Positions 26,655 to 35,638 of a stretch of 64,000 bases of DNA are shown one piece after another; within the stretch, counting starts at the first letter, position 1; every line of letters begins with the position of its first letter. Source of the stretch: DASSUW01 sp963830725. Its GTDB lineage: Bacteria > Actinomycetota > Thermoleophilia > Solirubrobacterales > Solirubrobacteraceae. A program made the position numbers and the translations under genes. The stretch covers positions 868,001 to 932,000 of the forward strand of contig CAWHNO010000016.1 of NCBI GenBank assembly GCA_963830725.1, in the 5' to 3' direction. The notes below the pieces were generated by a model, which worked only from the letters and a program-made list of their open reading frames with translations, was not told where the DNA came from and did not search any database.

Positions 26655-28105
26655 ATCGCCTGGCGGATCACCGGCCGCTTGGCCGCGCCGGCCTCGTCGA
26701 GCCGCCGCACCGGCGTGTCGTAGGGCGCGCCGCGCGCCACCGACGGGTCCTCGGCGGCCTCGGCGAGGATCGCGGCGACGCCCTCGGCGAACGCGTCGAG
26801 CGTCTCGCGCGTCTCGGTCTCCGTCGGCTCGATCAGCAGGGCCTCGTCGACCAGCAGCGGGAAGTAGACCGTCGGCGGGTGGAAGTCGTGGTCGAGCAGC
26901 CGCTTCGCCAGATCCAGCGTCCTGATCCCGAGCGCCTTCTTCATCGGCCCGCCGGTGAGCACGAACTCGTGCATGCAGGTGCGGTCGAACGCGGCCGGCA
27001 GGTGCTCGCCGCACAGCTCGCGCAGCCGCGCCATCAGGTAGTTGGCGTTCAGCACCGCGGTGTCGCTCGCCTCGGCCAGCCCGTCGGCGCCCAAGGACAG
27101 GATGTAGGCGTACGAGCGCACGAAGACGCCGAAGTTGCCCTGGAAGCCGCGCACGCGCCCGATCGACCGCGGGCGGTCGAAGTCGAGGTCGAAGGCCCCG
27201 TCCTCGTGGCGCACCACCTGCGGCCGCGGCAGGAACGGCTCGATCCGCTCCGACACGGCGATCGGCCCCGCCCCCGGCCCGCCGCCGCCATGCGGCTGCG
27301 TGAACGTCTTGTGCAGGTTGTAGTGGACGATGTCGAACCCCATGTCGCCCGGCCGCGCGCGGCCCATCACCGCGTTGAGGTTCGCGCCGTCGTAGTAGAG
27401 CGTGGCGCCGGCGCCGTGCATGATCCGCGCGATCTCCTCGATGTTGCGGTCGAAGACGCCGAGCGTGTTCGGGTTGGTGAGCATCAGCGACGCGACGTCG
27501 TCGGAGACCTTCGCGCGCAGGTCGTCGAGATCGACGCCGCCGTCGGCGTCGGTGCCGAGCTTGACCACCTCGTAGCCGGCCATCGTCACGGTCGCCGGGT
27601 TCGTGCCGTGCGCGGTGTCGGGCGTGAGGATCTTGCGCCGGCGCTCGCCGCGCGACTCGTGGTAGGCGCGCGTGAGCAGCACCCCCGCCAGCTCGCCCTG
27701 GGAGCCGGCCGACGGCTGCAGCGACACGTGCGGCAGCCCGGCGATCTCGGCCAGCGCCCGCTGCAGCTCCCACATCAGCCGCAGCGCGCCCTGGGCGCGG
27801 CTGGGCGCCTGCAGCGGGTGCAGCCGCGCGTGCCCGGGCAACGCCGCCACGCGCTCGTGCAGCCGCGGGTTGTGCTTCATCGTGCAGGAGCCGAGCGGAT
27901 AGAAGCCCTTGTCGACGTGGAAGTTGCGCGTCGAGAGCGTCGTGTAATGGCGCACGATCTCGGGCTCCGCGATCTCCGGCAGCCGCGGCGGCTCGGCACG
28001 GCGGAAGCGGCCGGGCAGCGCGCCGGGGTCCTCGGGCACGTCGAGCGCCGGCGCCACGAACGCGCGCCGGCCCTCGACCGACTTCTCGAAGATCGTCTGC
28101 GTCAC
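26651..28105 (-). CDS. gcvPB: Glycine dehydrogenase (decarboxylating) subunit 2
   Basis: PLP-containing half of the split P-protein of the glycine cleavage system. It carries YPLGSCTMKHNPRLHERVAA, LTPDTAHGTNPATVTMAGYE and the PLP-lysine segment VHYNLHKTFTQPHGGGGPGA. Start GTG 28105 overlaps the gcvPA stop (GTGA). About 484 residues, normal for subunit 2, intact. It acts with GcvPA as a heterotetramer, passing the aminomethyl group to lipoyl-GcvH. Confidence 0.95.
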   Translation of the reverse strand: MTQTIFEKSVEGRRAFVAPALDVPEDPGALPGRFRRAEPPRLPEIAEPEIVRHYTTLSTRNFHVDKGFYPLGSCTMKHNPRLHERVAALPGHARLHPLQAPSRAQGALRLMWELQRALAEIAGLPHVSLQPSAGSQGELAGVLLTRAYHESRGERRRKILTPDTAHGTNPATVTMAGYEVVKLGTDADGGVDLDDLRAKVSDDVASLMLTNPNTLGVFDRNIEEIARIMHGAGATLYYDGANLNAVMGRARPGDMGFDIVHYNLHKTFTQPHGGGGPGAGPIAVSERIEPFLPRPQVVRHEDGAFDLDFDRPRSIGRVRGFQGNFGVFVRSYAYILSLGADGLAEASDTAVLNANYLMARLRELCGEHLPAAFDRTCMHEFVLTGGPMKKALGIRTLDLAKRLLDHDFHPPTVYFPLLVDEALLIEPTETETRETLDAFAEGVAAILAEAAEDPSVARGAPYDTPVRRLDEAGAAKRPVIRQAM

Positions 28106-29460
28106 GCCGTCACCGTCTCGCGCTCGGCGGCCACGGCCGCGCCCAGCACCTCGGCGAGCCGGTCGATGTCGGCGCGCGAGCGCTGCTCGGTGATCGCCAC
28201 CAGCAGCCCGTCGCCGTACTCGTCGTAGTCGGCGCCGAGCGGGTAGCCGGGGTTCACGCCGGCGGCGGCGCAGCGCTCGATGACGCGGTGGACGGGCGCG
28301 GCCAGCCGCACGGCGAACTCGCGCACCACCGGCTGCTCGTGCAGCAGCTCGACGCCGTCGAGGGCGGCCAGCGCCTTGCGCGCGTAGGCGGTGCGGTGCA
28401 GCAGCAGCTCGCCGAGCTCGACGATGCCGCGGCGCCCGAGCCACGACAGGTAGATGATGCCGGCCAGCGCGTTCAGGGTCTGCGCGGTGGTGATGTTGTG
28501 CGTCGCCTTCTCGCGCCGGATGTGCTGCTCGCGCGTCTGCAGCGTGAGGACGAAGCCGCGCTTGCCGTCGGCGTCGACCGTCTCGCCCGCGATCCGGCCC
28601 GGCATCCGCCGCAGATAGGCCTCCTGGGCGGCGAAGAAGCCGAACGACGGGCCGCCGTAGTCGAGCCGGTTGCCGAGCGACTGCCCCTCGCCCACGGCGA
28701 TGTCGACGCCGAACTCGCCGGGCGGCTTGAGCACGCCGAGGGTGAGCGGGTCGACCTGCACGACGACCAGCGCGCCGGTTTCCTTCGCCATCGGCACGAG
28801 GGCCTCGAGGTCCTCGACCGCGCCGAGGAAGTTGGGCTGCTGCAGGAACACGGCCGAGACGTCGTCGTCGACCTCGAACCGCTCGGTCACGCCGCCCGAG
28901 AGCGGGATCTCCTCGACCGCGGTGCCGTAGCCCTTGGCGGTGGTGGCCAGCGCCTCGCGCGAGTGCGGATGCAGCCCGCGGCTCACCAGGAACCGGCCGC
29001 GGCCGTTCTGCAGCCGCGCCAGCCAGCCCGCCGAGGCGACGGCCGACGGCGCCTCGTACAGCGTCGCGTTCGAGACCGGCAGGCCGGTCAGCTCGCTGAT
29101 CGCCGTCTGGTACTCGAACATCACCTGCAGCGTCCCCTGCGAGACCTCGGGCTGGTACGGCGTGTACGGCGTCAGGAACTCGGAGCGCGAGAGCAGAGCG
29201 TCGATCAGCGCCGGCACGTAGTGGTCGTACATCCCCGCGCCGAGGAAGCAGATCTCGTCCTCCGCCGACACGTTGCGCGCCGCCAGATCGCGCAGGTAGG
29301 CATACACCTCCTGCTCCGGCTTGCCGGGCGGCAGGTCGATCGGGCGGCCGAGCCGCATGCCCTCCGGGATGTCCGCGAACAGCTCGTCGATCGAGCCCGC
29401 GCCGATGCTCTCCAGCATCGCCTGCCGGTCGGCGTCGGTGGCGGAGGTGTAGCGACTCAA
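28102..29460 (-). CDS. gcvPA: Glycine dehydrogenase (decarboxylating) subunit 1
   Basis: N-terminal half of the split P-protein, 452 residues. It has FLGAGMYDHYVPALIDALLS, TPYTPYQPEVSQGTLQVMFE, GEGQSLGNRLDYGGPSFGFF and REKATHNITTAQTLNALAG. The start is TTG 29460 (SRYTSATDADRQAML), overlapping the gcvH stop as TTGA. Split GcvP is common in Gram-positives and many thermophiles. Translationally coupled on both sides. Confidence 0.95.
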   Translation of the reverse strand: MSRYTSATDADRQAMLESIGAGSIDELFADIPEGMRLGRPIDLPPGKPEQEVYAYLRDLAARNVSAEDEICFLGAGMYDHYVPALIDALLSRSEFLTPYTPYQPEVSQGTLQVMFEYQTAISELTGLPVSNATLYEAPSAVASAGWLARLQNGRGRFLVSRGLHPHSREALATTAKGYGTAVEEIPLSGGVTERFEVDDDVSAVFLQQPNFLGAVEDLEALVPMAKETGALVVVQVDPLTLGVLKPPGEFGVDIAVGEGQSLGNRLDYGGPSFGFFAAQEAYLRRMPGRIAGETVDADGKRGFVLTLQTREQHIRREKATHNITTAQTLNALAGIIYLSWLGRRGIVELGELLLHRTAYARKALAALDGVELLHEQPVVREFAVRLAAPVHRVIERCAAAGVNPGYPLGADYDEYGDGLLVAITEQRSRADIDRLAEVLGAAVAAERETVTA

Positions 29461-29837
29461 GTGAGGCTGCCCTCGTAGGCGTCGCGGTCCAGCAGCTCGT
29501 CGACCTCGGAGGTGTTGCTGAGGCGGACCTTGACCAACCAGCCCCCGCCGTACGGGTCCTCGTTGATCTGCTCGGGCGCGTCGCCGAGCACCTCGTTCAC
29601 CTCGAGGATCTCGCCCGACAGCGGCGCCACGACGTCCGAAACCGCCTTGACCGACTCGATCTCCGCGTAGGGCTCGTCCTTGGTGACGGTCTTGCCGACC
29701 TCGGGCGGGTCGACGAACACGACCTCGCCGAGCTGGTCCTGGGCGTACCAGGTGATCCCGAAGGTCGCGACATCACCTTCGATTCGGGCCCAGTCGTGTT
29801 CAGGGTGGTACTTGAGGTCGTCGGGATACGCGGCCAC
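29457..29837 (-). CDS. gcvH: Glycine cleavage system H protein
   Basis: Lipoyl carrier of the glycine cleavage system, 126 residues. The lipoylated lysine is in YAEIESVKAVSDVVAPLSGE; the N-terminus DDLKYHPEHDWARIEGDVAT and the C-terminal GGGWLVKVRLSNTSEVDELL are typical. GTG 29837 comes two bases after the gcvT stop. Intact. Confidence 0.95.
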   Translation of the reverse strand: MAAYPDDLKYHPEHDWARIEGDVATFGITWYAQDQLGEVVFVDPPEVGKTVTKDEPYAEIESVKAVSDVVAPLSGEILEVNEVLGDAPEQINEDPYGGGWLVKVRLSNTSEVDELLDRDAYEGSLT

Positions 29838-29839
29838 GT

Positions 29840-30917
29840 TCAGCGCTCCTTGGAGTACAGCGGCTTGGCCCGCACCTCGGCCTGGCGCGGCTTGCCGCGG
29901 ACGTCGATCTCGATCGGGGTCCCGGGCTCGGCCTTCCCGGCGGGCACGTAGCCCATGCCGATGCCGATCCCCAGGCACGGGGACATGGTGCCGGAGGTCA
30001 CCTCGCCGCCGCCCACCACCGGGTTGCCCTGGCGGGCGATACCCGGCCCGGTCATCGCGAACGGGACGAGCGTCTCGTGCGGCCCGGCCTCGCGCGTGGC
30101 GCGGACGGCGTCGGCGCCGATGAAGCCGGTGTCCTCCTTGCAGCACCAGCCCAGGCCCGCCTCGATCGGGCCGCGCTCCTCCGTCAGGTCGTTGCCGTAC
30201 AGGTGGAAGCAGACCTCGAGCCGCAGCGTGTCGCGAGCCCCGAGGCCCGCCGGCGTGGCGCCCGCCTCGCATCAGCGCGTCCCAGACCTGGGTCGCGTAC
30301 CCCGGGGCGATCAGCAGCTCGACCCCGTCCTCGCCCGTGTAGCCGGTGCCGCAGACCAGCGTGCCGGGCGCGCCCGCGATGTCCAGCCGCGCGCTGCGGA
30401 AGCGCTTGGGCAGCTCGCCGTCGGCGAGCCCGGCCACCAGCTCGCGGGCGTGCGGGCCCTGGACGGCGAGCATCGCGTAGTCGGCCAGCCGGTCGTGGAC
30501 CGTGACGTCGTAGCCGCGGGCCTGCGTGCGCATCCAGGCGAGGTCGCGCTCGTGGTTGGCGGCGTTGGTGACGGTGAGGAACCCGGCGCCGTGGCGGTAG
30601 GTGAAGAGGTCGTCGAGCACGCCGCCGTTCTCGCGGCACATGACCGAGTACTGCGCCCCGTCGCGCGCGATCTTCGACACGTCGTTCGACAGCACGCGCT
30701 GGAGGAAGGCCTCGGCATCGGGGCCCGTGGTCTCGACCTCGCCCATGTGCGAGACGTCGAACACTCCGACGTCGCGGCGCACGGCGACGTGCTCCTCCCG
30801 GATCCCCGCGTACTGGACCGGCATCTCCCATCCTGCGAACGGGACGAGCCGGGCGCCCGCCGCCACGTGGCGGTCGTACAGCGGGGTGCGCTTGAGCGTC
30901 TCGGCACCTGCGGCCAT
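29840..30917 (-). CDS. gcvT: Aminomethyltransferase (glycine cleavage T protein), one frameshift
   Basis: Transfers the aminomethyl carbon to tetrahydrofolate. ATG 30917 starts MAAGAETLKRTPLYDRHVAA; VPFAGWEMPVQYAGIREEHV and VFDVSHMGEVETTGPDAEAF are diagnostic. Near 30250 the frame slips by one base and DTLRLEVCFHLYGNDLTEER then GPIEAGLGWCCKEDTGF continue to TGA 29840. First gene of gcvT-gcvH-gcvPA-gcvPB-polymerase-hypothetical, only 30 bp downstream of ftsZ. No glycine riboswitch-like element fits in that gap. Confidence 0.93.
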
Positions 30918-30947
30918 GCGAGGCCGGACCCTATCGGCTGCGACCGG

Positions 30948-32021
30948 CTACCGCAGGAACGGCGGGATGTCGAGATCGTCGTCGCGGATCTCCAGCGAGG
31001 ACCGCTGGCGCTCGTCGATCCGCGGGCCGCGGTCGCGCGGGCCGCGCTCGCGCTCGGCCCGGGTGGCGCGCAGCCCGGCGCGGTCGAAGCCGGTGGCGAT
31101 CACCGTCACGCGGATCTCGTCCGCCAGCCCGTCATCGATCACCGCGCCGAAGATGATGTTGGCGTTGGAGTCGGCCGCCGAGTGGATGATCTCGGCCGCC
31201 TCGTTGACCTCGAACAGGCCGAGGTCCTTGCCACCCGTGATGTTGAGCAGGATGCCGTTCGCGCCCTCGACCGACTCCTCGAGCAGCGGCGACGAGACCG
31301 CCGCCTTGGCCGCCTCGGCGGCGCGCGACTCGCCGGTCGCCGTGCCGATGCCCATCAGCGCCGAGCCTGCGTCCTGCATGATCGTGCGCACGTCGGCGAA
31401 GTCGAGGTTGATCAGGCCGGGGATGGTGATCAGGTCGGTGATGCCCTGCACGCCCTGGCGCAGCACGTTGTCGGCCTCGCGGAAGGCGTCGAGGATGCTG
31501 GTGCGGCGCTCGACGATGCTCAGCAGGCGCTCGTTCGGGATCACGATCAGCGTGTCGACCATTTCGCGCAGGCGGTCGATGCCCTCCTGCGCCTGGCGCG
31601 CGCGCTGCGCGCCCTCGAACTCGAACGGCCGGGTGACGACGCCGACCGTGAGCGCGCCGATCTCGTTCTTGGCGATCTCGGCGATCACGGGCGCGGCCCC
31701 GGTGCCGGTGCCGCCGCCCTCGCCGGCGGTGACGAACACCATGTCGGCGCCCTTCAGCGCCTCCTTGATGTCGTCGCGCGACTCGGCGGCCGCGCCCTGG
31801 CCGATCTGCGGGTTGGCCCCGGCCCCCAGCCCCTTGGTGAGCTGGTGCCCGATGTTGAGCTTGATGTCGGCGTCCGTCATCTGGAGCGCCTGGTTGTCGG
31901 TGTTGCAGGCGATGAACTCGACGCCGGAAAGGCCGGCATCGATCATCCGGTTCACGGCGTTGGTTCCCCCGCCGCCGACACCGACGACCTTTATGACTGC
32001 GAGATAGCTGCCAGCTTCCAT
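30948..32021 (-). CDS. ftsZ: Cell division protein FtsZ
   Basis: Tubulin-like GTPase forming the division ring. The tubulin signature GGGTGTG is at residues 102-108; NIIFGAVIDDGLADEIRVTV is the T7/C-terminal lobe. The short tail ending DDDLDIPPFLR is the conserved partner-binding peptide (SepF/FtsW type). 357 residues, intact. ATG 32021 is preceded by a ~180-bp intergenic region likely to hold its own promoter. No ftsA is present, as usual in actinobacteria. Confidence 0.97.
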   Translation of the reverse strand: MEAGSYLAVIKVVGVGGGGTNAVNRMIDAGLSGVEFIACNTDNQALQMTDADIKLNIGHQLTKGLGAGANPQIGQGAAAESRDDIKEALKGADMVFVTAGEGGGTGTGAAPVIAEIAKNEIGALTVGVVTRPFEFEGAQRARQAQEGIDRLREMVDTLIVIPNERLLSIVERRTSILDAFREADNVLRQGVQGITDLITIPGLINLDFADVRTIMQDAGSALMGIGTATGESRAAEAAKAAVSSPLLEESVEGANGILLNITGGKDLGLFEVNEAAEIIHSAADSNANIIFGAVIDDGLADEIRVTVIATGFDRAGLRATRAERERGPRDRGPRIDERQRSSLEIRDDDLDIPPFLR

Positions 32022-32092
32022 GAGTGTTCCGTCCGGACCTCTACTTATAGTCGAGCGTTTCGAACTGCTCGTTCAAGGGCGCGGATTCTGGC

Positions 32093-32122
32093 ACGTTACG
32101 GCGCTTTCATCCCTGAAGTCAA
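32093..32122 (-). promoter_or_regulatory. Candidate ftsZ promoter
   Basis: On the minus strand TTGACT (32117-32122) is followed after 18 bp by TAACGT (32093-32098), about 70 bp upstream of the ftsZ start. A second -10-like TATAAG lies at 32044-32049, without a well-spaced -35. The 179-bp gap between ftsQ and ftsZ has no other obvious function. Assignment rests on consensus resemblance only. Confidence 0.35.
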
Positions 32123-32200
32123 AGAACCGGAGGCTCCGGCAAGACCCCTTGCAGAGCCCCGAAGTCTCGACTAGTGATCGAGGGTTGCCTCATTCTCACC

Positions 32201-32941
32201 CTATGGTTGAGGCATTGGTGAGGGCGCTTCCTGGGGCACCGGTCCGAGGCCTCCGGCGGCGACCCGGCCGGGGACTCTGAGGTCGAGATAGGTCGCGCCG
32301 GCCGCGCTGGGCTCGGCCAGCACGCGGGCGGCGGCAGCCCACTTGGCCGTCGCCTCGTCGCGCGTCCCGAAGACCAGCGGCGGGCCGTCGCGAAGGTCCA
32401 GGGTGAGCCCTTCCGGTTCCCAGTGCAGCCGCTCGCTGCGCTCGAGCAGCTCCTGCGGGGCCGCCGCGGCGATCGCGAGGGCGGAGCGCGTACGCGAGTC
32501 GTCGACGCGCTCGGCCGGAAGCCGCCCGCGGCGGATCGTGGGCACGCCGTCGGCCCGGACGCCGTTGAGGACGAGCCCGCTGCCGGTCACCGGCGTCCGG
32601 CGGCCGTCGACGTCGATCGCGGCTACCGGCCGGTGCTCGAGCACCTCGACGGACATGCCGTGCGGGAAGTCGGTGTCGATCCGCAGGCCGGCGACCGACG
32701 GGTACGGCGCGACGGCGTCGTGCAGCGCCTGCTCGCGCACGTGCAGCGTGGTCATCTCGCGCGCCGCTCGCTCGACCGCCGCGCGGATCCGGCGCTCGTC
32801 GCTGGTCGTCGCCCCGATCACGGTGACCTCGGTGACGCGGGCGAGCGACGAGTCGCGCACCCACAGCCAGCCGCCGGCGAGCAGCCCGCCGACCACGAGG
32901 ACGGTGGCGAAGCCGCGCACGAACGTCCTGCGGAAGGTCAT
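32201..32941 (-). CDS. ftsQ: Cell division protein FtsQ
   Basis: Bitopic division protein of 246 residues. A short cytoplasmic N-terminus is followed by one transmembrane helix (FATVLVVGGLLAGGWLWV), a POTRA domain (VTEVTVIGATTSDERRIRAA) and the FtsQ beta domain (PHGMSVEVLEHRPVAAIDVD). It lies between murC and ftsZ as expected for the dcw order. Intact. The product links the early Z ring to FtsI/FtsW through FtsL/FtsB-like partners. Confidence 0.88.
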   Translation of the reverse strand: MTFRRTFVRGFATVLVVGGLLAGGWLWVRDSSLARVTEVTVIGATTSDERRIRAAVERAAREMTTLHVREQALHDAVAPYPSVAGLRIDTDFPHGMSVEVLEHRPVAAIDVDGRRTPVTGSGLVLNGVRADGVPTIRRGRLPAERVDDSRTRSALAIAAAAPQELLERSERLHWEPEGLTLDLRDGPPLVFGTRDEATAKWAAAARVLAEPSAAGATYLDLRVPGRVAAGGLGPVPQEAPSPMPQP

Positions 32942-32965
32942 CGCCGCGCCCTTCGACGGCCGCGG

Positions 32966-34279
32966 TCAGACCCCTGCCTGCTCCACCAGCCGGCGCCCGA
33001 GGGCGTCGACGTCGCCGGCCCCGAGCGTGAGCAGCAGATCGCCTGCACGCAGCTCGGTGCGCAGGAACGCCTCGGCGTCGTCGAACCGCGGGAGCCAGGC
33101 TACGCGGCGCCCGTCCGCGGCGTCGGCGGCCGCCGCGGCCACGAGGCGGCCGGTCACGCCCGGGAAGTCCTCCGCCCGCTCGCGCGCCGGGTAGACGTCG
33201 AGCACGACGACGAGGTCGGCCTGCGCGAGCGCGGCGCCGAACTCGCGGAACTGGTGGCGGGTGCGCGAGAACAGGTGCGGCTGGAAGACGGCGACCACGC
33301 GCTGCGGGGCGAGCGTGCGGGCGGCGGCGATCGTGGCCCGCACCTCGGTCGGGTGGTGCGCGTAGTCGTCCACGACCTGCGCGCCCGTCGCCGTGACGCC
33401 GAGCCGCTCGAACCGCCGGCCGGCGCCGCTGAAATCCGCCAGCGCGGCGGCGGCCGCGGCCGGGTCCGCCCCGGCCAGCCGCGCGGCGGCGAGCGCGGCG
33501 GCGGCGTTGCGGGCGTTGTGCTCGCCCGGGACGGTCAGGGTGACGGTGGTGTCGCCGAACGCGAACGTCGAGCCGCCGGGCTCGAGCTCGACGTGCTGCG
33601 GGCTGGCGACGGTGCCGGGGAAGCGAGTGAGGCCGGGCTCGTCGCCCAGCACCACGTGGTCGGCCATGGCCAGGAAGGCGCGGAACGTGTCGTCGACGTC
33701 GCGCTGGGAGGCGTAGGTGGCGTGGTGGTCGAGCTCGGCGTTGGTCAGCACGGCGATCGTCGGCGCCAGCTCGAGCAGCGAGCGGTCGGACTCGTCGGCC
33801 TCCACGACCAGCCACTCGCCCGCGCCCCAGCCCGCGTTCGAGCCGGTCGAGCGCACCTCGCCGCCGACCAGGTAGCCGGGGTCCAGGCCGCAGCCCCGCA
33901 GGGCGTGGACGATCATGCTCGAGGTCGTCGTCTTGCCATGCGTGCCGGTGACGGCGATCGTCGGCCGCAGCCGCGTGACCTCACCGAGCAGCTCGGCCCG
34001 GTGCAGCTCACGCAGCCCGCGCTCGCGGGCGGCGGCCCGCTCCGGGTTGTCGGGCGGGATCGCGCTCGAGTAGACGAGCTCGGCGCCGTCCGGCACGTTG
34101 GCCGCGTCGTGCGGCAGGGCGGTCAGCCCGGTGCGCGCGAGGTACGGGGAGTCCGGCGAGCGGTCCGACCCGGTCACCTGCGCGCCGAGCGCGCGGGCGA
34201 CGACGGCCAGGCCGCTCATGCCGGCGCCGCCGAGGCCGACGAAGTGCAGCCGGCGGCCACTCCACGGACCTTCGCTCAT
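32966..34279 (-). CDS. murC: UDP-N-acetylmuramate--L-alanine ligase
   Basis: First amino acid addition in muropeptide synthesis, ATP dependent. RRLHFVGLGGAGMSGLAVVA is the UDP-binding N-terminus, TGTHGKTTTSSMI (from residue 111) the ATP loop, and LTNAELDHHATYASQRDVDD the central-domain motif. 437 residues, intact. ATG 34279 lies directly after a nearly perfect 19-bp hairpin whose 3' arm includes the SD-like AGGGTGG. Translation may therefore be controlled by that structure. Confidence 0.96.
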   Translation of the reverse strand: MSEGPWSGRRLHFVGLGGAGMSGLAVVARALGAQVTGSDRSPDSPYLARTGLTALPHDAANVPDGAELVYSSAIPPDNPERAAARERGLRELHRAELLGEVTRLRPTIAVTGTHGKTTTSSMIVHALRGCGLDPGYLVGGEVRSTGSNAGWGAGEWLVVEADESDRSLLELAPTIAVLTNAELDHHATYASQRDVDDTFRAFLAMADHVVLGDEPGLTRFPGTVASPQHVELEPGGSTFAFGDTTVTLTVPGEHNARNAAAALAAARLAGADPAAAAAALADFSGAGRRFERLGVTATGAQVVDDYAHHPTEVRATIAAARTLAPQRVVAVFQPHLFSRTRHQFREFGAALAQADLVVVLDVYPARERAEDFPGVTGRLVAAAAADAADGRRVAWLPRFDDAEAFLRTELRAGDLLLTLGAGDVDALGRRLVEQAGV

Positions 34280-34280
34280 C

Positions 34281-34326
34281 GGCGGCCACCCTAGTGGTCC
34301 GTCTCTTGACCACTAGGCTAGCCGCC
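34281..34326 (-). promoter_or_regulatory. Strong hairpin covering the murC ribosome-binding region
   Basis: Read on the minus strand, GGCGGCTAGCCTAGTGGTC pairs with GACCACTAGGGTGGCCGCC around an 8-nt loop (AAGAGACG). Of 19 positions 17 are Watson-Crick, one is U-G and one is a G-G mismatch. The 3' arm ends one base before the murC ATG and contains AGGGTGG, the only SD-like sequence. No U-tract follows, so a classical terminator is unlikely. A translational control element is inferred. Confidence 0.65.
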
Positions 34327-34331
34327 GGTGC

Positions 34332-34454
34332 TCAACCGACCCAGCGGGTGAAGACCGGCCGGTGGCGGTCGTGGGTCCAGCGCAGCCGCGGCTGCGGGCG
34401 GATCGAGGTCGGGCGGGCGGTGGCGAGCCCGTAATAGTGAATTGAGGGGGGCAT
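34332..34454 (-). CDS. Small ORF (40 aa) between murG and murC
   Basis: ATG 34454, with AAGGA about eight bases upstream, to TGA 34332. It starts MPPSIHYYGLATARP and ends RPVFTRWVG; it is strongly basic (Arg/His rich) with G/C in nearly every third codon position, as expected for real coding here. No homolog comes to mind. It ends six bases before the murC hairpin, so translation through it could open or close that structure. It could be a leader peptide or a stand-alone microprotein. Confidence 0.45.
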   Translation of the reverse strand: MPPSIHYYGLATARPTSIRPQPRLRWTHDRHRPVFTRWVG

Positions 34455-34538
34455 GGGAGCTGTCCTTGATTCGTGGGTCGATCAGAGGACGCCGTCCCGC
34501 CCCGATTCATTCCCTCGCGCGCGCCGACACGTCATGCC

Positions 34539-34558
34539 TTCTCGTCACACGACGAGAA
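34539..34558 (-). terminator. Short hairpin after murG
   Basis: TTCTCGTC and GACGAGAA form a perfect 8-bp stem with a 4-nt loop, 13-32 bp after the murG stop. No T-run follows on the minus strand. It may terminate or stabilise the murG transcript end before the small ORF. Confidence 0.45.
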
Positions 34559-34570
34559 ACGCTCCGGCCG

Positions 34571-35638
34571 CTATTCGGCGGTCTCCGTCGTGCCGGCGGC
34601 GGCCAGCACCTCGCGGGCGATCGCACTCGCCGCGTCGGGCCGCGCCAGGCGGGCGGAGGCGGTCGCCATCGCGCTCCGCCGAGCCTCGTCCTCCACGAGC
34701 GCGTCGACCTCGGCGCGCAGCCGCTCGGGCGTCAGCTGGGCGTCGGCGATCACGGTCGCGGCGCCCGCGCGCTCCATCCAGGCCGCGTTCGCCGCCTGGT
34801 GGTTGCCGGAGGCGTGCGGATACGGGATCAGCAGCGCCGGCAGGCCGTACTGGGCGAGCTCGAAGACCGATCCGCCGGCCCGCGCCACCGCGAGGTCGGC
34901 GGCCGCCAGCGCCGTCCCGAACGGCACCACGTAGTCGCGCAGAACGTAGTGCGCCCCGGGCGCGCTGAGCGTGTCGAAGTCGCGCCGGCCGGCGACGTGC
35001 AGGATCCGGTACGGCGCGTCGTCGAAAGCCTGGATCGCCGTCTCGTTGATCGAGCGCGCGCCGAGCGACCCGCCGAACACGAGCACCACGGTCTCGCCGG
35101 GCTCGAGGCCGAAGGAGGCGCGTGCGCCGTCGCGGTCGGTGACGGTCGGCGGGACCGGACGGCCGGTCAGCAGGTAGCGCTCGCCGTCACGGCCGTCGAT
35201 CGGGAACGCGAGGCAGACTCGGCGCGCGCGCCCGGCCAGCAGCCGGTTGGTCAGGCCGAGGTGCGAGTCGGCCTCCGTCAGCACGAGCGGCGTGCCGCGC
35301 AGGACGGCCGCGAGGCCGACCGGACCGGCGACGTAGCCGCCTCCGCCGAGCACGACGTCGGCCTTGTGGCGCCGCAACAGGCGGCCGGCCGCCCCGAGCG
35401 CGGTCACCGCCCTGGCCGCCGCGCGGGCGGCCTTGAACGGGTTCGTGCGCGAGATCCCCTCGACCTTGAGCGCGTCGATCGAATAGCCGGCGGCCGGGAC
35501 GAGCTCGGCCTCGGCGCGCTCGCCGCCGGCGAAGCAGACTTCGGCGCCCTCAGCCCGCAGCGCGTCGGCGACCGCGATCGCCGGCACCACGTGGCCGGCG
35601 GTCCCGCCCGCCGCGATCACGACGCGCGGGCCGCTCAC
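34571..35638 (-). CDS. murG: Lipid II synthase MurG (GlcNAc transferase)
   Basis: Peripheral membrane glycosyltransferase adding GlcNAc to lipid I. The N-terminal glycine loop is VVIAAGGTAGHVVPAIAVAD; VVLGGGGYVAGPVGLAAVLR and VFGGSLGARSINETAIQAF are donor/acceptor loops; the UDP-GlcNAc signature is RAGGSVFELAQYGLPALLIP. 355 residues, intact. GTG 35638 overlaps the upstream ftsW frame by 88 bases. Confidence 0.96.
   Translation of the reverse strand: MSGPRVVIAAGGTAGHVVPAIAVADALRAEGAEVCFAGGERAEAELVPAAGYSIDALKVEGISRTNPFKAARAAARAVTALGAAGRLLRRHKADVVLGGGGYVAGPVGLAAVLRGTPLVLTEADSHLGLTNRLLAGRARRVCLAFPIDGRDGERYLLTGRPVPPTVTDRDGARASFGLEPGETVVLVFGGSLGARSINETAIQAFDDAPYRILHVAGRRDFDTLSAPGAHYVLRDYVVPFGTALAAADLAVARAGGSVFELAQYGLPALLIPYPHASGNHQAANAAWMERAGAATVIADAQLTPERLRAEVDALVEDEARRSAMATASARLARPDAASAIAREVLAAAGTTETAE

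Noticed and set aside
25749..27773. Extended 5' form of the LigD-type polymerase
   Set aside because: The upstream part is a shadow of gcvPB; GTG 26654 with GTGA overlap is the sensible start.
30918..30947. Glycine riboswitch before gcvT
   Set aside because: The gap to ftsZ is 30 bp, far too short for the aptamer.
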